Positions 32,236-39,444 of a stretch of 64,000 nucleotides of DNA are shown here, piece after piece (the stretch's first letter is position 1; the number at the start of each line of letters is the position of its first letter). The DNA comes from Thermoproteota archaeon (GTDB lineage: Archaea > Korarchaeota > Korarchaeia > Korarchaeales > Korarchaeaceae). The stretch is taken from NCBI GenBank assembly GCA_027492205.1, contig JAOZFN010000016.1, forward strand, positions 1-64,000. The letters are read 5' to 3'. The notes below the pieces were generated by a model, which was given only the letters and a program-made list of their open reading frames with translations, was not told the origin of the DNA and did not search any database. A program made the translations under genes and the position numbers.

Positions 32236-34065
32236 ATGGGGGAGGCCCTAGGCCGAAGGAGACTCGTGGTGGCGATCCTCTCCGCGGCCATGCCCATAGG
32301 TGCGGCCACGGGAGTACAGAGGTCGGTCATGACCCTCTACACCGCCAGCCTCGTCGGGGCCGCCTCGTACCTCCTGACGTACATGCCAATCCTCAGCTTC
32401 GGGCTCTTGAAGGGGACCGTTGATCTCGTCGGCGGCTGGTTCTCCGATCGATTCGGACGCAGGCTCGCTCTCACCTTGGGCTCGGCAGTCTACCTCGCCG
32501 GCGCGGCTATGATCTACCTCTGGGGAACCCTGGAGGCGCTCGTCGCGGGCAACCTGCTGGTGGGGGCCGGGGAGGGGCTAACCCTCTCGGCCGCGATGAT
32601 AGCCCTCTCGGACGTCGGGGGGTCCAGGCAGGCCTTCGGGTTCGGGCTGATGGAGAGCTCCGTCTACGGGGGGTACGGCGTTGGCTCCGTCATAGCAGGG
32701 TACGTGGCCGGCATGAGGGGGTACAGGGACGCGTTCGTCGTGTCCGTCGCGTCCGCATCCCTGGCCTTCCTCGTCGCCGTCTCGGCGGTGAGGGAGACGC
32801 GGGGCATGGCGAGAGAGGTCCCGGGGAGGTCCATCGGGAGGGACATGTCCTCGGGGGAGGTCTACAGGAGGTGCCTGCAGAGCTGGACCCTCAGAGTGGT
32901 CTACTTCCTGGGGCACCTGGCGAACTTCTCGGACACCCTCATCTGGGGGGCATTCCCGCTCTACTTGGTGAGCCGGGGCCTCCCTGAGCACGCGGTCGGC
33001 TGGGTCCAGGGGGCCGCGACGCTCACCTGGGCGGCCTCGATGCCCTTCACGGGTAGGATATCCGACAGGCTGGGCCGAAAGCTCCCCTCCGCCGTGGGCC
33101 TCGCCCTGAAGGCCGTCGGGATACTCGGGGTCTACCTCAGCCGAGGGTTCGAGGAGTCCCTGACCTCCGCGGCCGTGATCGGGCTGGGCGTCGGGCTGTA
33201 CTACCCGATAATGCCCGCAATATCCACGGACGTGGTGCCGTCGGCCGTGAGGGGCAGGGCGCTGGGGCTGTACAGGGCGATCAGGGACTTCGGGTACCTG
33301 ACCGGCGCTCTCGCCCTGGGCCTGGTGAGCGCCTTCGGGCAGGTATACGCCTTCGCGCTCACGGCGGCCCTGCTGGCGGTGGGCATAGTGGCCTTCGCCG
33401 TGGGGATCAAGGAGACGAGGCCCTTCTGGCCCGCCTACCCGGAGACGGTCGAGCACTCCAAGAAGGTCTTGGAGATGGTCCGCCTACTGGAGCAGGCCAT
33501 AGCCGCCCACGGCGAGGGCGACCTCGACAGGGTACGGAGCCTGGCCGGCAGGATCAAGGAACTCGAGGACGAGGCGGACGCGCTGAGGGTGGCGATAGAC
33601 CGGACCCTGTGGCTCAGCGCCCTCAGCGGGCAGGACAAGGCCGACTTCGCCAGGCTGACCAACCGGGTTGAGAAGGTCGCAGCCTACGTCCTCGGCTCCT
33701 CGCGGAGGCTCCTCCTCGTGGAGCCGGAGGAGGTGTCGGGGGAGCTGGCCGCCACCCTGGTTCAGTTCTCCAGGGGACTGGAGAGAGAGGTGGAGATGCT
33801 CACCAGGGCCATAGAGGTGCTGGGGCTGGAGATCGAAGCCGCGCTGCCCCTGATCGACGAGGTCGGAGATCTGGAGAGCGAGCTGGACTCGCTCCACCAG
33901 AGGGCCCTGCACGAGCTCGAGGGCATCGCCAGGGGCGTCGACGTTCTGACTCTCTTGAACCTCCGCGAGCTCGTCCAGTTCCTCGAGTACGCGGCGGACG
34001 CGGCCGAGGACGCCGCGGACGTGCTCAGGGTGATCGTGTTCAAGCACAGCGCGTGGGCTATCTGA
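32236..34065 (+). CDS. MFS transporter fused to a DUF47/PhoU-like helical domain
   Basis: A 609-residue fusion. Residues 1 to about 395 are a 12-helix MFS permease with both cytoplasmic A motifs (GGWFSDRFGRRLAL and GRISDRLGRKLPSA). The last 205 residues are soluble helices with heptad-like acidic pattern (RIKELEDEADALRVAIDRTL, LLNLRELVQFLEYAADAAED) typical of DUF47/PhoU-like proteins, which normally pair with Pit phosphate transporters. Phosphate or organophosphate transport with built-in regulation is inferred. TATA ATTATATAG at about 32196 and GGTGAGGAGGT directly before the ATG support the start. Confidence 0.82.
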   Translation: MGEALGRRRLVVAILSAAMPIGAATGVQRSVMTLYTASLVGAASYLLTYMPILSFGLLKGTVDLVGGWFSDRFGRRLALTLGSAVYLAGAAMIYLWGTLEALVAGNLLVGAGEGLTLSAAMIALSDVGGSRQAFGFGLMESSVYGGYGVGSVIAGYVAGMRGYRDAFVVSVASASLAFLVAVSAVRETRGMAREVPGRSIGRDMSSGEVYRRCLQSWTLRVVYFLGHLANFSDTLIWGAFPLYLVSRGLPEHAVGWVQGAATLTWAASMPFTGRISDRLGRKLPSAVGLALKAVGILGVYLSRGFEESLTSAAVIGLGVGLYYPIMPAISTDVVPSAVRGRALGLYRAIRDFGYLTGALALGLVSAFGQVYAFALTAALLAVGIVAFAVGIKETRPFWPAYPETVEHSKKVLEMVRLLEQAIAAHGEGDLDRVRSLAGRIKELEDEADALRVAIDRTLWLSALSGQDKADFARLTNRVEKVAAYVLGSSRRLLLVEPEEVSGELAATLVQFSRGLEREVEMLTRAIEVLGLEIEAALPLIDEVGDLESELDSLHQRALHELEGIARGVDVLTLLNLRELVQFLEYAADAAEDAADVLRVIVFKHSAWAI

Positions 34066-34144
34066 TCCTAGAGTCCAGACTGCCGTTTGGAGGAGCCCAA
34101 GCCCCCGGAGGGTGTTTTTAGCCTTCATCGACGTCGCCTCAGCG

Positions 34145-35533
34145 ATGATCCCTCCCGAGGTGGAACTCGCCAGGGGCGGCCTCGCGAGGGGAGGGGACCC
34201 GCTCGGCCTGGGACCTCGGGTGAGGTCCGCCTGGGCAGAGGGCCTCGACCTGCCCTCGCGGGGGGAGCTTCTCTTCTACGCCGGGGACTTCTACCCGGTG
34301 ATGGGATACGCGGAGCTCCTACTCAGGCTCACCAGGTCTCCCCTCAGCACCAGGAGGCTGGCCTCCCTGGGCGGCGCGCTCATGAGGCTCGGCCTCCTCC
34401 CCGCGGCCCTCAGGATCGCGGGCCGGGGGGCCAACTCCAGGTATCAGGCCAGCCTCCGGAAGGCGGTCAACACTCTGATCAGGCTGGGCGTGAGGCCGGC
34501 CATCCTGAGGGAGGAGGAACCCTCCTTCGGCGCAGTACTGCACACCTACGGGCTCCTCGACGAGTTCTCGGAGCACGCCAGGGGGGTGTGGGAGAGGCTC
34601 AGGGAGGCCGGGGTCAGGACGATCGTGACCCCCGACCCTGTGGCCGCCCTCTTCTTCCGCAAGCACTACCCCGAGTTCGTGGACGGCTGGGACGTAGACG
34701 CAGTCACGTGGGTCGAGCTGGTCGCGGAGAGGGTCGCCTCGGAGGGGGTGCGGCTGGGGCCCGTCTCAAGGTGGGCGATGCGGGTCACCTACCACGACCC
34801 GTGCGTTCAGAGCAGGATCATGGGCGTGGTGGAGCAGCCGAGGTTCCTGATATCGGAGATCCCGGGGGTGGAGCTCGTCGAGCCCACCAGGAGGGGAGTC
34901 AACACCGGCTGCTCCGGGGACGGGGGCCTGGAGCTGGTCCAGCCGGAGGTCGCCCGCAGGCTGGCCCGGGCCAGGGGGGAGGAGCTCAAGAACACGGGCG
35001 CCGAGCTGGCCCTGACCACCTGTCCGGCCTGCCTCCTCACCCTGCGCGCTTCCGGGGTGGAGATGTTCTTCGGGGACCTGATCGACATGGTGCACGACGC
35101 CCTGCTGTCGGCAAAGAGGGGAGCGCCGAGGGAGATCGCGTGGGCCGGCGCGAGGAGGCCGCTGAGGCTGACCAAGCCGAGGGGGCTGTCCGTCGAGGGG
35201 CTGACAAGCACCCTGGCCGAGCTCGCCTCCAGGTGCGTGAGGTGCGGCTTCTGCAACCCCACCTGCTCAACCGCCCAGGTCCTGGACGGGCTCGAGAGCC
35301 GGAGCGCCAGGGGGAGGGTCACGCTGATCAGGGCCATGGTCGAGGGCAGGGACCTGAGGCCCGGGGAGGTCCTGGACAGGCTCTACACCTGCGTGCTATG
35401 CGGGGCCTGCGAGCTGGCCTGTCCCGCCGGACTGCCCGTGCCGGACATGATCATCTACGGGAGGGCCCTGGCCATCAAGCTGGGGCTCGTCGAGAGGGAG
35501 GGGTTGGGGGTTGACGGAGGAGATCGGAGGTGA
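34145..35533 (+). CDS. GlcF/HdrD-like iron-sulfur oxidoreductase subunit with permuted domain order
   Basis: About 462 residues. CCG (cysteine-rich) domains come first and two [4Fe-4S] motifs last: CVRCGFCNPTCSTAQ and CVLCGACELACPAG. The second CCG domain keeps HDPC, GCSGDGG and TTCPAC; the first lacks its cysteines (LFYAGDFYPVMGY). In glycolate oxidase GlcF and HdrD the ferredoxin part is N-terminal, so the order here is reversed. It is followed after 6 nt by a GlcD-like flavoprotein, hence a two-subunit 2-hydroxyacid dehydrogenase passing electrons to quinone or a disulfide. Start: ATG 34145, about 30 nt after GTGTTTTTAG; GTG 34112 is the alternative. Confidence 0.8.
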   Translation: MIPPEVELARGGLARGGDPLGLGPRVRSAWAEGLDLPSRGELLFYAGDFYPVMGYAELLLRLTRSPLSTRRLASLGGALMRLGLLPAALRIAGRGANSRYQASLRKAVNTLIRLGVRPAILREEEPSFGAVLHTYGLLDEFSEHARGVWERLREAGVRTIVTPDPVAALFFRKHYPEFVDGWDVDAVTWVELVAERVASEGVRLGPVSRWAMRVTYHDPCVQSRIMGVVEQPRFLISEIPGVELVEPTRRGVNTGCSGDGGLELVQPEVARRLARARGEELKNTGAELALTTCPACLLTLRASGVEMFFGDLIDMVHDALLSAKRGAPREIAWAGARRPLRLTKPRGLSVEGLTSTLAELASRCVRCGFCNPTCSTAQVLDGLESRSARGRVTLIRAMVEGRDLRPGEVLDRLYTCVLCGACELACPAGLPVPDMIIYGRALAIKLGLVEREGLGVDGGDRR

Positions 35534-35539
35534 GGTGGG

Positions 35540-36946
35540 TTGGTCTTGAGCGAGGACGCGTCTGAGGCCTTTTCCAGGGCCATCAGGGAGATCTCCCGGA
35601 GGATTGGAGGGGAGAAGGTCCTGACGGACCCGGAGGACCTGATCCCCTACTCGATCGACGCCAGCAAGAGGTTCGAGGGGGTCCCCTGGGCCGTCGTGAG
35701 GGTGAACTCCACCGAGGACGTCTCTGCGGTGCTCCAGGTAGCCGACAGGGAGAGGATCCCCGTGATCCCGAGGGGGTCCGCCAGCTGCCTCACGGGCGCC
35801 GTGGTGGCGAAGAGGGGGGGAATAGTGATCGACCTGCTGCCCATGCACCGGGTGGAGGTCTACCCCGAGGACCTGGTCGTGATGGCAGAGGCGGGGGCCA
35901 CGGTCCAGAAGGTGGACGAGGAGTGCAGGAGGCACGGCCTGATGTTCCCGCCGGACCCCGCCAGCTCTAAGGTGGCGACGGTCGGAGGGGCGCTGGCCGA
36001 GAACGCCGGCGGCATAAGGGGGGCCAAGTACGGGGTGATGAAGAACTGGCTCCTCGCCCTGGAGGTCGTCCTGCCGGGAGGTAGGGTGCTCAGGGTCGGT
36101 GAGCCCACCCTGAAGTGGAGGTGGGGCCCGGACCTCACCGGCCTCTTCGTGGGGTCGGAGGGCTGGCTGGGCGTGATAACGAGGGCCTGGTTCAAGGTCA
36201 TCCCCGCCCCCGAGAGGGTGGTCAGGGTGGTGGGCGTGTTCCCCGACATGGAGTCCGCGGGCAGGGCGGCGGCGGACATCAGGGCGAGCGGGATCCTCCC
36301 GCTGGGGCTCGAGATCATGAACGCGGAGACGCTCAGGGCCGTCTCCAGGGCCACGGGCATCGACCTCCCACGGGAGGGGGCCATGCTCATAGCGGACGTG
36401 GACGGGCCCAGGGAGGCCATCTCCAGGCTGGCCGAGGCCGTGGCCGAGTGCATGAGGCGGGCCGGGGGGGAGGTCACGCTGAGCGACGATCCGGAGGAGA
36501 TGGAGCGCCTCTACCTCGCCAGGAAGATGGCCTACGCCTCGCTCACGAGGCTGTACAGGGCCGTCGAGATTGAGGACATCACGGTCCCGCTGTCTAGGTT
36601 CCCGGAGGCCCTCAGGAGGATCGACGAGCTGGCTAAGAGGTACGGCCTCCCGCTGCCCACCTTTGGACACGCGGGGGACGGGAACGTGCATCCCACCATA
36701 TGCTACGACCCGGACGACGAGGATCAGGTCAGGAGGGCCAGGCGGCTGGCGGAGGAGATATGCGACGTTGCCATCGAGCTCGGGGGCGCCGTGAGCGGAG
36801 AGCACGGGATAGGAATCCAGAAGACAGGGGCCCTGAGGAGGGAGCTGAGGGCGAGGGGGGCGGAACACTACCTAGACCTGCTGAGGGAGATCAAGAGGAT
36901 CCTAGACCCCAACAACATCATGAATCCGGGGAACTTCGACCTCTGA
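35540..36946 (+). CDS. glcD: GlcD-like FAD-linked 2-hydroxyacid (lactate/glycolate) dehydrogenase
   Basis: The 468-residue product is a PCMH/VAO-type flavoprotein. FAD-binding segments VIPRGSASCLTGAVVAKRGG and ATVGGALAENAGGIRGAKYG, catalytic-domain motifs FGHAGDGNVHP and SGEHGIGIQKTG, and a normal GlcD C terminus (LDPNNIMNPG). It oxidises D-lactate, glycolate or a similar acid; glycolate would be a natural product of RuBisCO oxygenation but the substrate is not determined. The TTG at 35540 follows GGAGGTGAGGTGGG. Forms an operon with the iron-sulfur subunit. Confidence 0.9.
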   Translation: MVLSEDASEAFSRAIREISRRIGGEKVLTDPEDLIPYSIDASKRFEGVPWAVVRVNSTEDVSAVLQVADRERIPVIPRGSASCLTGAVVAKRGGIVIDLLPMHRVEVYPEDLVVMAEAGATVQKVDEECRRHGLMFPPDPASSKVATVGGALAENAGGIRGAKYGVMKNWLLALEVVLPGGRVLRVGEPTLKWRWGPDLTGLFVGSEGWLGVITRAWFKVIPAPERVVRVVGVFPDMESAGRAAADIRASGILPLGLEIMNAETLRAVSRATGIDLPREGAMLIADVDGPREAISRLAEAVAECMRRAGGEVTLSDDPEEMERLYLARKMAYASLTRLYRAVEIEDITVPLSRFPEALRRIDELAKRYGLPLPTFGHAGDGNVHPTICYDPDDEDQVRRARRLAEEICDVAIELGGAVSGEHGIGIQKTGALRRELRARGAEHYLDLLREIKRILDPNNIMNPGNFDL

Positions 36947-36987
36947 GGGCGATTGTGGTCGATGCCGGGATCCCTAACCACGCGAGC

Positions 36988-37014
36988 TTATATAGTGGGA
37001 CGTGGGAATCCCAC
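36988..37014 (+). promoter_or_regulatory. TATA box and small inverted repeat before vapBC pair 2
   Basis: TTATATAG (36988-36995) is followed by GTGGGAATCCCAC (37002-37014), a perfect 5-bp inverted repeat ending directly at the ATG at 37015; an extra GTGGGA precedes it at 36995-37000. The GTGGG core also appears in the operator of pair 1. Position at the transcription start fits repression by the VapBC complex. Confidence 0.55.
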
Positions 37015-37284
37015 ATGGGTATCACGATGTCCACGGAGGAGGTAGCGGTGGTGGAGATGGACGACAGGGGGAGGGTCCTCATACCCAGCCCCATCAGGAG
37101 GAGGCTCAAGTCGAGGGTCTTCACGTTGAGGCTCCTCTCCGAGGGAGCCCTCCTGCTCAGGCCGATTGGGGAAGAGGTAGAAGAGATGGGAGGAAAGTAC
37201 AGGGGGGTGATCAAGACCCAGAGCTTCGAGGAGTTGGAGGAGGCTCAGGAGGAGCTCCTCAGGAGGGAGGGCAGGGTCCGATGA
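37015..37284 (+). CDS. vapB: AbrB-like VapB antitoxin (pair 2)
   Basis: The gene encodes 89 residues (85 from the second ATG at 37027). The N-terminal hairpin VVEMDDRGRVLIPSPIRRRL is a SpoVT/AbrB DNA-binding domain; a basic/acidic helix (FEELEEAQEELLRREGR) at the end should bind the toxin. Given the TATA box at 36988-36995, transcription begins at or next to the ATG, so the mRNA is probably leaderless. Overlaps vapC by 4 nt (ATGA). Confidence 0.82.
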   Translation: MGITMSTEEVAVVEMDDRGRVLIPSPIRRRLKSRVFTLRLLSEGALLLRPIGEEVEEMGGKYRGVIKTQSFEELEEAQEELLRREGRVR

Positions 37285-37715
37285 TCAGGGGCCCCCTCCT
37301 CCTAGACGCCGACTTCTTCATCTCCTACCTTACCGGCGATCTCCTGTTTGAACACAGCAGGCGGGTCATGCGGTTCATCCTCGGCGGAGCCATCAAGCCG
37401 CACGCGTCGAGCGAGGTCTACGACGACATAGCCTCGGCGCTCAGGAGCCAGGGGGTCTCCCTGGAGGAGGTCGAGTCATTCCTGAGGGACGTGGCCGCCA
37501 TCCCGCACAGGACGATCCCAATCACCTCCGAAGTGGCCGCTGAGGCCATCAGAATATATCGAGAGCACGGGGGGCCGAGGAGGCTCCACTACTTCGACTC
37601 CTTCCACGTGGCCCTCGCTAGGCAGAGGGGTCTCCCCATCCTCACGAGCGACAGGTACATCCTGAGGAACGCCGACAGGTTGGGGGTGAGAGCGGTAGAC
37701 CTGCGAGAGATTTAG
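37281..37715 (+). CDS. vapC: PIN-domain ribonuclease, VapC-like toxin (pair 2)
   Basis: A 144-residue PIN domain: LLLDADFFISYLTG (first Asp), central SSEVYDDIASAL, then DSFHVALARQRGLPILTSDR with the remaining acidic residues. Coupled to vapB by an ATGA overlap. Different in length and sequence from the toxin at 25907-26347, so not a recent duplicate. Confidence 0.87.
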   Translation: MIRGPLLLDADFFISYLTGDLLFEHSRRVMRFILGGAIKPHASSEVYDDIASALRSQGVSLEEVESFLRDVAAIPHRTIPITSEVAAEAIRIYREHGGPRRLHYFDSFHVALARQRGLPILTSDRYILRNADRLGVRAVDLREI

Positions 37716-37841
37716 GCCTTGCCCTCCTAGACCCTCTCCCTTGACCTTCCCCCCTCTCTACACCTCGGGAGGTTCCAGGCTGGGGGCTCGGCGCTGTCCC
37801 CGGGGGGCCAACCGTTTTATGAAGGGGGCTGGTCGGAGCCC

Positions 37842-38603
37842 GTGTCTCCATACAGCATCGAGGGGCTGAGCTCTGGGAGAAAGGGAGATTTGCTAGCCCT
37901 GGCGCTCGGGCTGGGGTCGACCGCGATCGGGCTTGCCCTCGCCAGACTCCACCCAATCCTCTTCCCGGCCGCGACGACCGCCGCAATCTACCCGGTGTAC
38001 CTGGCAGACCTCAGGAGCGGTCGGAACTGGCGCGCCGCCCGGCGCGTCCTCCTCTGGGCGCTCTCCTCCTCGGCGACCATGATAGCGCTCACGGCACTCC
38101 TGGGTGAGCGGATAGGCCCCCTGGTGCTGCACGGCGAGACCTACCGGCGGGAGATGTTCCACTGGATAAGGACGGGCGCCGGTCCCGAGGGGGACCCGAG
38201 GCTCTTCCTCGTCCCAAAGCTCAGGGAGATCGCCGTGTTCTCGGCCCTCTCTCTGTCCAGCGCCGGGATTCTGGGGCTCTTCCTGGGATCGTTCCTGCTG
38301 AACTACATGAACTACTACGTCGGGTGCCTCGTAATACACGCCCAGCCCGGCAGGCTGTGGGTCCCGCTGGTCTTCGGCTGGCCCATCTACGCGATCATCC
38401 GGGTGGTGGGATACGTCAACCTGGGGGTGGTGCTCTCCGTGCCGCTCCTCAGGCTCCTAAGGCAGACCAACCTCAGCCTGAGGGAGGTCAGGGGGCAGCT
38501 GGCCCTGGCGTTGGCGTGCATAGCCCTGGACTTCGCGCTCAAGGCAACCGTGGCGAACGCGGTCTACTGGCCCATCCTGAGCCGGGCGGTGAGGGTTCCC
38601 TAG
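37842..38603 (+). CDS. Multispanning membrane protein of unknown function
   Basis: A 253-residue protein with about six hydrophobic spans (such as DLLALALGLGSTAIGLALA and AGILGLFLGSFLLNYMNYYV). One loop reads FGWPIYAIIRVVGYVN. No family recognised; it is reminiscent of small permease-like proteins. TATA-like CGTTTTATG lies about 28 nt before the GTG start, implying a leaderless mRNA. A decayed relative lies at 50635-51057, which shows that the protein has had at least two copies in this genome. Confidence 0.65.
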   Translation: MSPYSIEGLSSGRKGDLLALALGLGSTAIGLALARLHPILFPAATTAAIYPVYLADLRSGRNWRAARRVLLWALSSSATMIALTALLGERIGPLVLHGETYRREMFHWIRTGAGPEGDPRLFLVPKLREIAVFSALSLSSAGILGLFLGSFLLNYMNYYVGCLVIHAQPGRLWVPLVFGWPIYAIIRVVGYVNLGVVLSVPLLRLLRQTNLSLREVRGQLALALACIALDFALKATVANAVYWPILSRAVRVP

Positions 38604-38642
38604 CCCGCGATCCTCCCGCACTCGGCCTCCGCAGGGCCCCCG

Positions 38643-39326
38643 TCAGTCCTCTGGCGCCAGGGCGCCCCTCGCAAGCTCCAGCAACTTCTCCCTTGGCCTG
38701 GGCGCCCTTGCCACCGCCGAGGCGAGGAGGACGGCGTCCACGCCCAGCTCAAACGCCCTCCTGACGTCTTCCCCCGTGGACACGCCGGCACCGCAGATCA
38801 CGGCGACGTCCTCGAACTTCGAGCGTACCGCGTTCACCGTCCTCGTGACCGCCTCGGGTCTGGCCTTTGACACCGACACCCAAGTTCCTATGAGTTCTGG
38901 GGGCTCGAAGGCCACTGCCGTCGGCTTGAGCGCCGCGGCGGCAAGCGACTCCTCGGGGTCCCCGGCGCAGACTATAGAGGCCAGGCCCTCTCCCCTCAGC
39001 ATCTGGACGGCCGCGCGGACATCGGCCAGCCTCATCCTCCTCTCGCTGTGGTTGATGAGCGAGCCCTTAAGGCCGTACTCCCTGAGGAGCCTGGGGCTCA
39101 CGTGCCCGGTCCTGGCTCCCGGCTCCACGGGATCCACGTGCTGGGCGAAGACGGGTATGTCCACCTCTCTCGCCACCGCCCAGGCGTCCATGAGGGACGG
39201 GGCTATGCCAAAGGCCACGCCCGTCTCCCTGCCAACCTCCTCCGCCAGCCTGGCTATCTGAACGGCCCTCTGACCGACCGCCTCCCTGTAGAGCTTCAGG
39301 TTCACGATGATGTCGGGGAGGATCAT
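38643..39326 (-). CDS. tpiA: Triosephosphate isomerase (archaeal type)
   Basis: The protein has 227 residues, the short archaeal length. Active-site residues: Asn and Lys in IIVNLKLY, histidine in INHSERR, glutamate in AFEPPELIG, and phosphate loop CGAGVSTGED plus DAVLLASAVARA. It interconverts glyceraldehyde 3-phosphate and dihydroxyacetone phosphate, both substrates of the FBP aldolase/phosphatase. ATG 39326 is preceded by GTTTATTT at about 39350, the typical leaderless spacing; the longer frame to 39482 has no protein character. Confidence 0.94.
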   Translation of the reverse strand: MILPDIIVNLKLYREAVGQRAVQIARLAEEVGRETGVAFGIAPSLMDAWAVAREVDIPVFAQHVDPVEPGARTGHVSPRLLREYGLKGSLINHSERRMRLADVRAAVQMLRGEGLASIVCAGDPEESLAAAALKPTAVAFEPPELIGTWVSVSKARPEAVTRTVNAVRSKFEDVAVICGAGVSTGEDVRRAFELGVDAVLLASAVARAPRPREKLLELARGALAPED

Positions 39327-39444
39327 CGCGTCCCCTGGGATGGGAGACAAATAAACGGCGGTGGTGGGGGTCCCGACGTCTTGAGCCCGGAGGGATGGAG
39401 GAGAGGCCAATGGGGCGTGGCCGGCGTTTAGGGGGTAAGATCCT

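Noticed and set aside
35396-36868. 490-codon minus-strand frame opposite glcD
   Set aside because: Antisense to a gene with intact flavoprotein motifs; product has no domain logic. The same applies to the 475-codon frame at 34087-35514.
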